This document shows positions 1-12,591 of a stretch of DNA of 64,000 bases, piece after piece. The DNA comes from Aphrophora alni (Eukaryota; Arthropoda; Insecta; Hemiptera; Aphrophoridae): NCBI GenBank assembly GCA_963513935.1, contig OY740769.1, positions 71,131,712 to 71,195,711 of the forward strand, in the 5' to 3' direction. The first letter of the stretch is position 1. The number at the start of each line of letters is the position of its first letter. The notes under the pieces are model-generated. The model was given only the letters and a program-made list of their open reading frames with translations. It was not told where the DNA came from and ran no database searches. A program made the position numbers and the translations under genes.

Positions 1-267
1 GTTTTGCACCTTTCCAATGTACTTTCAAACAGAAAACTTTAGTCCTTGGCAATGTTGGCTTACAATGCACATCTGGTCATCATCAGCGACACTCTAGAAG
101 CCAGTAGAAAAAAATAGTAAATTAACATTTATTTATATTTTATTATGGTTTGATTTCTTTTATTGTACTAGGAATAAGTTCTAATAAATGAAATAATATT
201 ACCTAAAACATTTTGTATACATTTTTTATTACTTTTCCTATAATTTGTATATATATCTGGATATCAC

Positions 268-270
<3 letters not shown>

Positions 271-330
<60 letters not shown>
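271..330. repeat. (TA)n microsatellite
   Basis: About 60 bp of uninterrupted TA dinucleotides. Just right of it, the sequence at 332-352 recurs inverted at about 674-697, so the array sits at the edge of a repeated block. Length is probably polymorphic. Confidence 0.97.
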
Positions 331-332
<2 letters not shown>

Positions 333-402
333 TAAAACTTCATTGAGGCAAAATATGAACATCCACATTCAGGTGGTAAATAACCCCAATAGACAACCAA
401 TG

Positions 403-978
403 CGCTGCCATTTTGTACTGGGTTGAGATAGAAAGCTCTGGTTTCCACTGTTCTTCTTCTTTAATCAAGGACTTTAAAATGAGGTTTCACTTAATGGGTC
501 TTTATATTTAAAAAATTTGTGCTGCCCCCCAAAAATCCAATTTTGGGGAAATGGGCAAAGTTGTAATAGACCAAAAAGTTCACTTTTATTTCCTAGAAAG
601 GTGTCCTGACTTTCATTTTTCTATCTTTATCCATTTAAAATTTAACAGGGTGTATCCATACTTTTGACTCACAGGTGCCTCAATGAAGTTTTACTTAATT
701 TCAATGAGCTGCCATTTTGTACTGGGTTGAGATAGAAAGCTCTGGTTTCCACTGTTCTTCTTCTTTAATCAAGGACTTTAAAATGAGGTGTCACTTCTTG
801 GGTCTTTACATTTAAAAATTTTGAGCTGCCCCCCAAAAATCCCATTTTGGGGAAATGGGCAAAGTTGTAATAGTGGCTAAAAAGTTCACTTTTATTTCCT
901 AGAAAGGTGTTCTGAGTTTCATTTTTCTATCTTTATCCATTTAAAATTAACAGGGTGTATCCATACTTTTGACTCACA

Positions 979-979
<1 letters not shown>
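403..979. repeat. Tandem pair of a ~270-bp Tc1-like MITE fragment
   Basis: Two nearly identical copies (about 403-673 and 707-979) start at a GCTGCCATTTTGTACTGGG block and end in CATACTTTTGACTCACA. That ending resembles the inverse of Tc1-type termini (CAGTGTGAGTCAAAAGTATGG). Between the copies lies an inverted copy of the sequence next to the upstream TA array, and the second copy runs into another TA array. No transposase remnant is visible. The Tc1 link is inference from the end motif only. Confidence 0.6.

Positions 980-981
<2 letters not shown>

Positions 982-1032
<51 letters not shown>
982..1032. repeat. (TA)n microsatellite
   Basis: About 50 bp of TA repeats directly after the second copy of the Tc1-like fragment. 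From here to exon 1 (1033-1532) I see nothing but AT-rich, intron-like sequence. Confidence 0.95.
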
Positions 1033-1033
<1 letters not shown>

Positions 1034-1532
1034 AAGAAATATATATGTATAGACAGTATAATAATTATAATAAATTATATATGCCATATAAGTACCACTA
1101 TTACATTTGTTTTTCTTTTCTAAACTAATATTTTATATAAATTAGTATGCTGTAAAATTAAGGGTGGTAATCTAGTTTTTTTTCCCCCTTCAGATTAATT
1201 ATCAATCTTATAACTAATGCTACCAAAGAAGCGAATCCTACAAAATATTTTTGTGTGGTTCAATGTTTTTAGTCAAATGAAGATACAAGGGAGTAGCGTA
1301 GATACACAGTAAAAATTAACACCTATAACTGCGCTCTAACCTGTGCAACCTAAGTAATTTCAAGTCCAAGCTGCACCAACTAGATTTATCTCAACCAAAT
1401 GCACAGAATACAATATTAGCCAAATGGTATAAAGACTGTATATTTAAAATATTTACAGTATATTTAGGTTTTCTGTTACTATTACTATTGTACACATTTT
1501 TTCATGACAGCTGCGTCTTTGCAATGATTTAG

Positions 1533-1785
1533 GTTGAACCAGTTCTCTTACTTGAAGGCAACCAGTTAAGGATATCAATGACAAGAAGTGATGGAATGCT
1601 ATGGGAAATCCAAGCAGGACTAAAACAGCTGTTAGATGGAAACAAACAAGCAACATTTAAATTGTATCATGCTCCTAGTGTTAGTGGCACAAAAGAAGAT
1701 ATTTGGAGAGTTCTTCAGTTTGAAGGAGCATTTGTCATTCCTTCTAGCAAAGCTGGAGTTTTTCATCCTCCAGCTCCATTGACAG
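1533..1785 (+). CDS. LLTP gene, first visible exon
   Basis: The acceptor ends ...ATGATTTAG and the donor is CAG|GTATTC. The exon starts in phase 0 at GTT and codes for residues 1-84 plus one base: VEPVLLLEGNQLRISMTRSD, then a hydrophilic stretch ending FHPPAPLTG. Reading from the internal ATG at 1578 would be wrong, because the open frame continues upstream to the acceptor. The one-base remainder pairs with the two leading bases of the exon at 16905. No upstream exon was recognised between 1 and 1532. Confidence 0.75.
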
Positions 1786-2217
1786 GTATTCATTCCATTT
1801 GAAATAAAATAAATATGTTAACTTAGTTGTTTCAACATTATCTTCAACATGTTTTGCCATTCATAAACTAAGACCAATATTTCTCCTGCAACTTTTACAG
1901 AGTGTGACCATGGGAAAAGTTAACTAGATTTCAGTTTAGGGTGACACATTTATAGGGATGGAAAGTTCTTTTTTTAAGCAGAACCAATAAAACTATTGTT
2001 ATAAATGGAAAAGAAAGTCCTGAAGGTATGTTTCTAATATGAAAACCATAGGTACTAAAATAGTAGAACAGTTTATGAGCAAACTCTTTAATTAATATAA
2101 AGTTATGCTTACAAAACAATGTTAACATTAGGAAGAAGTTAAGATTATTATTATTATTATTTTTTTATTTATTTTTTTTTCAACACTCGAAACGTTGAGT
2201 ATACTATATCAACATAA

Positions 2218-2260
<43 letters not shown>
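2218..2260. repeat. (TA)n microsatellite
   Basis: About 43 bp of TA repeats in intron 1. The surrounding stretch 1786-2217 holds no recognisable element. Confidence 0.95.
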
Positions 2261-2263
<3 letters not shown>

Positions 2264-2419
2264 AAAATGTTTGTGTTTCACTCTAACATACAAAAGAATT
2301 GTTTGTCTAAGTTTATTTTTAAACAACATTTTGTACACTGTCATACACTAAGTTTGTTTTTGACCAACGTCAAATCCCATTGTTCACATTAAACCATATA
2401 ATATCACTTCTTTACCGAT

Positions 2420-2675
2420 GTTCCATTGTTCCTAATTGAAATCACACAAAACATGATACGTCTGATCCTTTCAACCGTTACTAAAAGACTGACTATTCTC
2501 ACTGAACTATTAAATAACTGTTTATGCACTTATTGTCTATTAAAGATGTCTTTTAACCGAAGTTAAAAAGCATTTTTAACGATTTACATTGTTCTATTAG
2601 AAACCAGACGTACAACATAATACGTTTGAGCCCTTCAAACGTTACTCAAAGACTGTCTATTCTAACTGAACTATT
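2420..2675. repeat. Degenerate direct duplication, ~90-bp unit
   Basis: Positions 2420-2512 and 2586-2675 share the same order of words: CATTGTTC, AAC ATAATACGT, GAGCC/GATCC TTTCAA, CGTTACT, AAAGACTG, and CTGAACTATT at the end. The surroundings (2330-3060) are G-poor on the plus strand like the LTRs in this window, so this may be part of an old LTR. I could not find ends or a partner copy. Confidence 0.5.
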
Positions 2676-3105
2676 TCCAGAGACGCTAATGAAAACGATC
2701 TCTTACATATTTCAACTTCCGTCTGGTAACCGATATTTCACATCATATTTACATGAAAATGTTCTTAATTATTAATTCTGTACTTATTCTAATCATATTA
2801 ACATTCAAATATTATTCTCTGGCTATTTCTAACATTTATTTTTCTTTTGAATTTTGTCTCTTTTTATAAAATTATTAAACTTAATTTGACCAACGGTGTC
2901 TCCTTTGCATTTGAATTTTTGGACCAATAGCAACGTCTGTTCTTTCGTCTTACCTAGGACTAATCACGTTTCAGCTTCTATTTATGTACTAAATTCAAAA
3001 TTAAAAAATTTACCACATTACAGCCATTTTTTGTTTAAAATTTGACTCTCTATCAATTCCCGTGGTTATTTTGAGTATAAAAATTTCAACCCCAGAGATG
3101 GGGTG

Positions 3106-3375
3106 TCAACCACCCCAGGGGTGGAGGCACACATCGGCACCATATAAGTTATGTTTTTTTGAGTAATTTCCTACCAACTGTAATAATTTCAGACAAATCA
3201 GTACAGTTATCAAAAATTTAGAGGGAAAATGCCACAGTACCTGGACTATAAAGGATACTATGGGACGAACAGGAATATTAGGTTTGTGAAGCTTAGGTAG
3301 GCCATATAGTCTGGGAGGTTGGGGGTTCATAACTCTCAAGTATTGGCAAACGTTATTAGGGAACAAAGTAGTACA
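3106..3375 (-). pseudogene. Penelope-like element RT fragment
   Basis: The minus strand codes for ...NPQPPRLYGLPKLHKPNIPV then RPIVSF, the PLE reverse-transcriptase signature around the RLYGLPKLHK motif. The frame is disturbed soon after (LSKFL-like text follows in mixed frames), so it is decayed. It lies head to head with the GIY-YIG fragment on the opposite strand, whereas an intact PLE has RT and endonuclease in the same orientation. A local inversion or a 5'-inverted, truncated insertion explains this. Confidence 0.8.
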
Positions 3376-3389
3376 ATTCTTAATATAAT

Positions 3390-3880
3390 TATTTACTACT
3401 CTGAGTACATAGGTCAATCATGTAGATCTATAAAAGTTAGGATTAAAGAACATGTAAATAGCTGGAAACATGCCTATAGAAACTCAAACTTTCCTAACCA
3501 CCTTTTGGACACAGGTTATAGTTTTGATCCGAAATTGAATGTTAAACTGTTACATATAGAAAATAAAAGCAATAGATTAATTAATTTAGAATGTTTAGAA
3601 ATAAATAGCTCTATTTCACTTAGGCCTATTTTCAACTTAAATGACCAAATTGTATTAAATTCGTCACCCCTTCCAAAACCTATTGTTATCATAGTTCATC
3701 AACCTTCATCTACCTTCTAGGTCATTCCCCCTACCCTTCCCAATTTCTCTATTGTATTTCAGTTTCCTGTTACTTGTGTATGTATAAATAGTTGTCAATA
3801 TCTGTTAATTATCAGTTGCCCGATGATGCGATGTCGCAAGGCGAAACAATTGTAGCTCATTTATATTATTAAAATATTTT
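3390..3880 (+). pseudogene. Penelope-like element GIY-YIG endonuclease and 3' end
   Basis: The plus strand codes for YIGQSCRSIKVRIKEHVNSW, the middle of a GIY-YIG endonuclease domain, followed by NHLLDTGYSFDP and KLLHIENKSNRLINLECLEI, which are typical of PLE C-termini. The ORF closes at 3720. The 3' tail at about 3815-3860 carries the GATGATGCGATGTCGCAAGG...GAAAC stem seen at Penelope 3' ends. The N-terminal part of the domain is missing. A related tail is in the palindrome at 59733-60494. Confidence 0.8.
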
Positions 3881-3884
3881 GAAA

Positions 3885-4990
3885 CTATAAGCATTATTGC
3901 TTTATTTAATCCTTGAATAAGGAGTTTCAACAAAAAAATATCTGCTGTTACAGTAAAATTGTTATTTTTGAATTGGAAGTCATTAGTTAGCATGTTTAGT
4001 GCTTCACTAAGCGTGTTCAGGTTTTTTGTCCGCATCAAGGATCTAGGCGTTCCTGAAGTCCCCTTAACAGATATGCCAACTTTTGGGTGTGGGTACAGTA
4101 AACTTCTTCTAATCTGACAAGTTTGGGACTTGAGGCATGCCGGATTAAGAAATATTCCAGATTACAGGATGAATATCAGGATAAACACGAATTAAACAAA
4201 AAAATGACAGTCAAACATGTTTTTTATTATATAAATAGCTTAAGTTGAATACAAAATTACATAGTAATGTAAAATAACTGACTATGAAACAAAAAAGTGC
4301 ACTGTAGGTTTACAAAAAAATTATTTCAAAGTTGAGTAAGATACTGGATCTAAGCCCATGGGATTGTTCTTCTTTTTGAAGACACGGCAATAAGTTTAGG
4401 ACCCATGTCACGTACTATAAAATCACTTAACACAAAATCAATCTCTACAAAACACTAAAACATAAAAATATTCAACGTTGATACAACAACCTAAGCTTTA
4501 CACTAATTGAAATGGTTAAAACTGAACGTAAAATGTAAACGAAGTCACAATGACATCCAGGGAACAGATGGCTCCAGAACATATATGAGATGTCACTCTA
4601 AGTCGGACGAAAATTAGTGCCTTGTTATACTGTATTCGACGACTGGCCTCCCCTCCACATATGCTGATGTTGATACGCTTTGTCCTGAACAATGTATTCT
4701 GTCTCGCCTTCCGATCCCAAACAAACTTGAACATGGCATGAATGTTGTTTTGTGATCGATATAAATTTTGTTTTGTTTAGAAAGTTGTGCTGTCCAGCAT
4801 GCCAGACCATAGGATTAGAGGAAGTTTACTGTAGATAGATTATTTTGACAGCTGGTTCTTTGTTAACAAAGAAAGCTCCTTTGCAAATTTAATAATTTCT
4901 GGATCTTTCATAGAAACTAAGGGTGGTTCATTAATTTCTTGTTTTAATATAGCCATTTTACAATTTTAACTAAAACAATCTCTCTTATCT
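3885..4990 (-). pseudogene. Unrecognised coding-like remnant split by a Tigger element
   Basis: Minus-strand text right of the Tigger insertion (about 4990-4850) reads MAILKQEINEPPLVSMKDPE and continues with a helical, charged stretch. Left of it (about 4090-3890) it reads KVGISVKGTSGTPRSL, then NLNTLSEALNMLTNDFQFK. When the TA-flanked insertion is skipped, the two parts are plausibly one reading, with one stop near the junction. I do not recognise the family. It could be an old retrocopy or part of another transposon. It abuts the Penelope 3' end on the left. Confidence 0.35.
4096..4831. mobile_element. Tigger/pogo-like nonautonomous transposon
   Basis: The left end CAGTAAACTTCTTCTAATC and the inverse of the right end CAGTAAACTTCCTCTAATC match at 18 of 19 bases. 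Each end is flanked by TA (4094-4095, 4832-4833), the target of the Tc1/mariner superfamily. The 736-bp interior has only short antisense ORFs and no transposase, so it would need a trans-acting enzyme. The stretch 4991-5508 to its right holds nothing I recognise. Confidence 0.85.
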
Positions 4991-5512
4991 AAATAGGTAG
5001 TTGAAGGAATGTTCTTAACATAATCCAAGCAATAGCTGTTTGAACTTATTACAATGTCTTAGGCTTGTCCTTTTAATTTGGCAATATGGATGAAAACAAA
5101 TATTAGTTTTGAAAAATCATCCTTTTTTTAACTACAAAGAGTTAATTAACTACTTTGTCACATTTTTAAATAAATCTATTGAGCATGATTTATTATTCTA
5201 TTCTGGGATAATATCTAAGTATTCTCTTTTTAATGTAATAGGTATACCCATTGTCATTAACTAATTGTTACTTAAATTATGAAAAATAAAAATAATAAAA
5301 ATCAATTTACACTTTACAATAAAATATTTATAAAATTAGATCATTGAATAATTTATTGTACAAGATAAGTTTAAAACTTACCTAAACATTATTTTTTATT
5401 TCAGTGAGAAAGTAGAAAGTTTAGAGTAATGTGGATTATTTGTTGTATAATTATAAATATTTAAACAGGATTGACTTATAATAAAAATCAAAATACTTTG
5501 CTCATTTCGTAT

Positions 5513-7187
5513 TGTAACTATTAGTAACAATGGGTGGATATTAGTAACTTTGTAAAAATCCACACGATGTGCGACAATTGAAACAATTTAATAAAAAATA
5601 GTGACTCTAGTTTGGTAATGTTTTTATCTAGTTAAGTTGGGCGCCATTTGTAATGCTTTGATTACAAAAAATAAATAAAAATTTTAATTTAAAATTTATA
5701 ACTCTAAAAGTGAATACTAATATCTCATGGGTCGTGAATTCTTTAGAAAAACTGTACTGAACAGAATATTGGATAAAAATACAGAAATCTTTTTTATTCT
5801 GAAATGCACATAATTTTATTAAAACAACTTATTATAACAAGAGAACATAAATATATAAAACAAAATACCTGTAAACAATTATTACATGTTAAAACATCCT
5901 ATAAATATATTTTGTATCTAAAAAATCATTTTTTAAATGAATATAATTTTATTAAATTTATTACATTAAATTTTGGTTGCAACCTAGTTATTGAAATAAA
6001 ATTTAATAATGTGTTTTTTCAAAATTAATATATTTTTTAATTTTATTAAAATATCATTGATGAATTCATACTAAAAAATATTCAACTAAAAATATTTATC
6101 AAGAAAATTCTCTCATATGTTTCAAGATTTTAACATCACATTCCATTCAAGATAACGTATCTTGTCTTTTATAAAGAGACATCAAACAAAATTACAAATA
6201 CAAAATTAAAAGATTCAACAAAGTTATAAGTCATTAAACAATTAAATTTAATTTTACATAAATAATTGTTTATACCTGTTTCACCAAACACATGTGTTTG
6301 TTTAAAATAAAATTTTTATTTGAAAATCACATCCTCTGCTTGTTGTAGCTGCATGACATCGTTTCATCACTATCACTCTAACCGTTATTGAAAGTTAATG
6401 TTTTAAGTCCATATTTCTTACTAATAAGAAAATGTCAAATGTTCATTTTTTGAAAAGAATAATTAAATATTCAAATTGTCTTATTTTAGATAAAACTCAA
6501 AAGAAAACTTAGTCTTTACATCCGTACTTTCCGGGTAACTTACATTTACTGAATGTGTAAAATTAATAAGTCAAATATTTTCACTTTAAACGTTCATAAT
6601 TAATTCAAACGTGATCAAATCTTTATTACATTACATTATTACTAAAACAGTTCCATTTTTATTGTAGAAAACACTTTTAATATACATTGTCTTTATTCAA
6701 AATCGAACACGATTACATAAGTGACACGGTCTCACTTTTTAAGTTCTATTTAGTCTAAATGTTCGTTTTCTAAATTCAAACGTAACTGAATTATTCACCG
6801 TTTAACATTATCATTAAAACAGTTCATAACTATTGAAGAAAATACTTTTCTTTGTACTTTTTCTTTGTCCGAGACTGGACACGTTGGTCCGAGCGACGTG
6901 CTCTCGCTTCGAGAGTTCTATCCAGACTAAATAGTTTTCCACTTGGTGGTTAAAGTCAAGCTTCTGGTCTTTGTGTACAAAACGTTTACACAGCACTAAT
7001 TATATTAAAGTTTATAATTGTTTCAATTATTCTATTTACTTTTTTAATCTTTTATTAATTTTACTCAAAAAACAAAATACTTTTTCTGCTTGATTCATCA
7101 AGTCTAGAAGTATACTCTATTCTATCTAAGTTCAATATATATCCCATTCTGTTTAAGATCAAAGAACTAAAAATGTACACTATTACA
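5513..7187 (-). mobile_element. Solo LTR, Gypsy-type, subfamily b (copy A)
   Basis: Ends TGTAACTA...CTATTACA are flanked by a perfect 4-bp duplication GTAT (5509-5512 and 7188-7191). Orientation is minus, from similarity to the complete element at 7586-15898. It carries the family's GGGCGCCA block at 5639-5646 and shares long stretches with copy B (38183-39667). At about 1675 bp it is the longest LTR here. The interval 7192-7581 between this and the next element holds nothing I recognise. Confidence 0.8.
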
Positions 7188-7585
7188 GTATGGTGTAGCA
7201 CTACACACAGTTTGCACTATACAAAACATGATACACAAAACCTTTTACAGATATTTCACACTGCACAAAACATTCTCTTTTAATTTTCTTCTTATCGTTG
7301 GTTATAGATATTCACTTTACACTTGATTGATTTGTGCAGATGTTCACTCTGCAAGCAATTTGGTTTCTCAATTAATGGTGAAACCGTCAGATGTAATATG
7401 CGTTACTTCCTTGAGGTTATCCTACCAACTGCACCAGTTGTTTTTGGTTTGAGTGATATGCTTTAAAAAAAACAATTAAATTTATTACAACTCTATTTAT
7501 TTACTTTAAACTAATTCTAACAACTGAATTTTCATACAACACTCATACACATTGATGTGCACAAAGAGAAACTAACTCTGAAGAA

Positions 7586-9042
7586 TGTAATAAATATAAT
7601 ATTGAGGCTAATAAGTTATTTAATAGTGAAGCTATTTTAAGAATAAAAATTATCTAAACTTGAAGAGTTTTACGTTATGTTTTTTTATTGAATTTAGTTA
7701 TTAATTTGCTCGACTTAAGGGCGCCAGATGTGTTAACATCAATTTTGAAAAAGGAAAAGAAGTTAATTTTCGTTATTAACAAAAAAATCTCTAGGGTCGC
7801 AGGCTCTTTTTACGGTGTACTTCACAGTGATATTTGGTATTCAAATGAGAACACTTTGAAGCTGAAATTTTACATACATTTATTAAAGACAAGTAAGTTT
7901 TTATACATTAGCATTTGTTATAGAGACATATATCATGAAAACAACTATAGCTATCATCTTAGTTGAATTACTTTTTATCTTCTCAGAAGGAGAACTGATC
8001 TTTTATTCTTTGAATTTAAAATTGACTCTAAGTTGCAACTAAAATTGATTTTATGAATAAAAACAAATTGAAAACATCTGCTTTTTATTTTATTTTTTTT
8101 ATATGAATTTTACGTTCCTTTAATAAGGATAAATATGTCATCAGACATTTATTTTTCCTTTACATAACAAGAAATTGCTATCCTTTATATATCAAATTTA
8201 TATAATAAAAATTAAAATATTAAACATTGTAAATTTCTATACAATAACAGAGTAAATATAATGTGTTATTTAACACTAGTTACCAGACCATAGTCATATT
8301 GTACATAATTCAATGGTGTTCCTGCAGCGTCCTAAAAATGCCGTCGTTGTGTCCGTGGCGAAATTGTATTTGCACCTCACGAATGTTTATAAAAAGAAAA
8401 TCTGTTTACACATTAGTCCATTCTACAATTTGTAACTGTTCATTTGCCGACCGCATTGCTATAACACACGCTAATTGTCTATTGTCTATTCGCGTGAACA
8501 CGTCTAACCAATTTAACTGTTCAAACAGAGTTTTAACACACTCTCACCCTTAATCGACCAACGATTAAACTCTTCACATTTTCTATTTTACTACATATCA
8601 AATTATTACATCACACTATGTCCTTTCTTTCCACTAAAGTCTCTGAATTTCTTACTCAACTCGACAAAATACATCATTACTCTCCAAGCTCCTTCTTAAG
8701 ACTGATCTAGCAATTTAAAAAAAAAACAACTTGTCCATTCAAGCGGTGGACTCCAACTAACTTGTTGCCATGAGGCAAATCTCACTTCCGAAAGCGTTCC
8801 TTCCGGTGCTGTTAGCACATTATGACACACTCCCGTAAAACACAAATAATTTACATATCATAACAATTAAAAACAAATTATACTAAAATTAGACATGATT
8901 ATTTATTCTGTTGTCTTGAAAATCCATTTTGTTCTTATAAATGAATTTACTAAATACAATTCATGATCCAGACATCCTGTCTCGGTTCATGCACCCGCGG
9001 ATTTTAAACCTATTATAAATTTTGATTTTTCACATTATTACA
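7586..9042 (-). repeat. 3' LTR of element 1
   Basis: It begins TGTAATAA and ends TTATTACA, a perfect 8-bp terminal inverted repeat. It matches the 5' LTR with only a small change in a T-run near 8090-8100. A TGGCGCCC block (minus strand, 7719-7726) lies 133 bp from the LTR end, as in all related LTRs here. Small ORFs at 7688-7966 and 8263-8553 recur in the other LTR but are antisense and probably not genes. Confidence 0.93.
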
Positions 9043-12000
9043 AAAACCCCACAAATATTTGTATTACAATACGTGTATTGCAATACAAAAATTTTTTATA
9101 TATAAATTTCAATTCGACACAAAAAAAATTTTAATGGATGTTCAAGACATTTCATTTCAGAAGCTTAGGACTTCATAAAAAAAATAAATACCTCTAGTGT
9201 ATTCATTTTAGAAAGATTCTCTTTTCATATATAAGAAAAACAAAAATTTATTCACTAAAGATCCTACGTTACTATCTTAATTATTAGTTGAGTTATCATA
9301 ACTCATCAAAGCTATATATAATTTCATTAGCGCTAAACCTTATCTCTATTTATACAATAAAACCCATCATCAGTTTCTTTTTCAACAGCAGTTGACTGAA
9401 ACTTTCCCATCAACATTTTTTTTTTTTTTGACCGGATCCTGTCACTCAAAATCTTATCATCCAGACAGCCGTCTGTATATTTTCCTGCCATCTAGCATTT
9501 CCTTTCCCACACTTCACTTCTTTGCCAAGACGAAATTTTTACATCTTTTATAAAAATCTACATCCATCTGAATCATTTTTCAACTAAACACAATTAAAAT
9601 TTTAAAATTTCTCATTATTAATTAACATTATTACAAAATTATTTATTTATTACTCAAAATTACTTCAATTCACCTTAAAACTTTTCAATTATCATCTTAT
9701 ATTATTATTTATTTTAGTTTAAATCCAATAATTATTTATTCTTTATCAATTCTCAATTACTCTTTGTCTCGCTGGGATAAAATGTTAACTACTGATTTTA
9801 CAATTACAAAAAACTCTTTTCTTCAACTAAAATTCAAAATTATAACATCATTATTATCAAAAAAAATAAAATTACTTACAAAACTCATCTATTTATTTCA
9901 AAATTATTTCTTTACATTTGTATCATCCTCAGTATCCTATCTTAAAATTATTTCCATCTTATCTTTCATATTTTAATAATCAAGTTGCATCAATCCCCAA
10001 AAAACTCTTCATCATCTATTTATGCAGACCTCGCGGGTTACCTACATATTTGTATAAATAATCTCTTTATTTCAACGTAGCTTCCTTTAAAAATCATAAT
10101 AATCGTCGTTTATTCGTAGAACTCCTTAAATCTCCTCTTATTTCTTAAAAATCGCCGTATCTTCCTTCATCGCAGTACTCAAAAAAAACTTCTTAAAAAC
10201 TCAAAAATTACCATTAATGCAACCTAACTACCTTTTTTATAAAAGTTTATTAACAGAACAACTTCATATTTCAAATACTACTTTACTCAACAATTCTGTA
10301 AAGTCATCATCTTCTTATAAAACTTAAAAAATCTCTCATTTAAACTACTTCATATTAAAATCTTCTTAATCATCTATAACTTGTATACAAAAACTTCAAA
10401 AAAAATTAAAATTTACATTGCTTCCCAGCTAACACCTTATTTCATCAAAATCTTTAGACACCTTTATCAAATAACTTCTCACAATCATCTATTGTTTTAA
10501 ATTCAAACATTATTTATTAAAAATCGTTAATTATTTATTTCATTTATAAATTTCATTAAAATTTCTCCAATTATTATTAGTTTACCACCTTTCCTTTAAA
10601 AATCAAAACTTAACCTCCTTTATTCATTATTTAACATCAAAAAACTTAAAAAAACTTAATTATTATCTGTCTCGGCAAAACTCACATAGATTCTCTTCAT
10701 ATTATATTATTTATTAATTATATCTCCTTCTTTAAAAAACAAAAACTTTAACATTTTTAACTCCATTATTCATTTTATTACCATTTCATTATTAAAAAAC
10801 AAAAAACTTCAATATTATTATCATCTTAGCAATGCCTCTTGAAAACCACTCAATTCCTTTACAAGTCACCTTTTTCAAATCTCAAAATTATTTAAATCTA
10901 ACAATATTTTGCATATAATTACTTATTTTATTATTCTTAACTTTTGTAAACAAATATCAAATACTTTCTACATATAAGCCAAGCATTATTACTCTTAATC
11001 TATTGTATACATTTAAAAAATTACTATCTTTCTTACTAAAGTACTCCAATTCTGACTCGTCCGGTTTTATTTTGTATATACAGATTGATCAGTTCTGTAT
11101 ACACTACACTTTATCTTTCTTCAATCATCTGTCTAAAGTATCATTACATGGAAATTCTATGTAATATTATATCAAATTATTATTGTCTTAACCGTTGTTA
11201 CAAAATCTCCATCATTTTATCAAAAAAAATTTTTTAATTTTACTTAACATTTAAATTTCAAAACTTTTACAAATTTTAACTCATCATTTTCCAAAATTTA
11301 CTTTTTTATCCAAATTTTAATTATTTAGTAGTCTCTTGTATATTCTCCTATTATCTCCAATATCCGCGACACTTCTTGTCGACTTAATTACACTTTGTAT
11401 CCTTCTGATTACAACTTTAGACACTTACATTGAAGTCTGCATTATGATCTTCAGATGTGAGAAGGTTGAAATGCAAAATTCCTACTCAGTTCAGAATAAA
11501 GCCCCAATCACACCTTTCAACCATAACACACCTTCAATGCTGTCTACATGCTTTATTCCTAAGAATAAAACATGTTTTCGACTACCGTTACCCTGCCATC
11601 CTCCCATTATTTCATTAAATTACCTAAATGCACTTATACTAAGAAAATTTAAAATTCATAAAAATTTTATCAAAATTATATCATCCAAAGTTGAAATAAT
11701 GTTTTCTTAGTCAAACCTATCCCTAGCATCGTCGATTTATTACTTGTGTAATCATTTCTATAAATCATTATCCAAATTCAAACAGAAAATTTTATTTTTA
11801 AATTATTCTAAGTTCTTTACTTAGGAATTTACATTTTATTCTATAAAAGTTATTCAAATAATTAACTTTTATTCTATTTACTTTATTTAAAACCAAATAT
11901 CCTTTATTTAAGTAATTTTTATTTGAAAACGCAAGTTAATTTAGAATTATAAACCAAAAGTTTTTTATTTTCGAGAACAGTATTTTCGCAACACCCTGTA

Positions 12001-12591
12001 TCTCGTCTCAATGTCATGCAAAGGAATTTTAGGCTTGCTTATTTGAAGCAAACAACTCCTCTCGGTATGATGCAATATCTTCTGTCTACTACTGATAAGG
12101 AATTGACTATGAAATCCTTTTAGCTCCAATACGGTCTGCAGATGAATCTCAACTCTCGTCACATTATTGAATATTCAACATTGAATCCACCTACTTAATA
12201 TTGAATATTATTTCTTCAACACTACACTGAATCCTTGCTTCCAACTAACTATCTTATCTATGTCACGTAACCTCAATATTTATGTTGGAATAAACAACAC
12301 TCGGTTATTTACTGATATAAACCTTAGCGTCTTTCACTTAGCAAATACCTAAACGTTTTCTAAAACTAAACTCTTAATCTTTTAACTTGGCTTATTATTT
12401 AGTTATTTATTAATACTCATATTATTGTTATTTCAAATTATAAACTATACATTTATTCAAATTCAAACTATTTACTAACAGAATCTTAACTACTTTTTAT
12501 TAATTATTTTTCAAAATCAAGTCCGTGTGTCATTATAAAAATGTCTTTACATTATTATTTATTCATTCCAAATTTCAATTTATTACAACAA
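9043..12591 (-). other. Non-coding 3' interior of element 1
   Basis: About 3.5 kb between the end of the gag-type ORF and the 3' LTR without any long ORF. The plus strand is strikingly poor in G (C-poor on the element's own coding strand), most clearly at 10140-10860. No RT motif such as YVDD/FADD and no integrase HHCC or DDE pattern was found in translations. It may be the skeleton of a lost pol gene or a structural spacer. The two cannot be told apart here. Confidence 0.75.

Noticed and set aside
203..448. 81-codon minus ORF over the TA array
   Set aside because: The YIYIYIY stretch is just the translation of the microsatellite.
1901..1935. Possible small exon after the acceptor TTTTACAG
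   Set aside because: A stop follows after a few codons, there is no donor, and exons 1533-1785 and 16905-17098 already join in phase.
7688..8553. Two plus-strand ORFs repeated at 14543-15409
   Set aside because: They lie in the LTRs, antisense to the element, and recur only because the LTR is duplicated.
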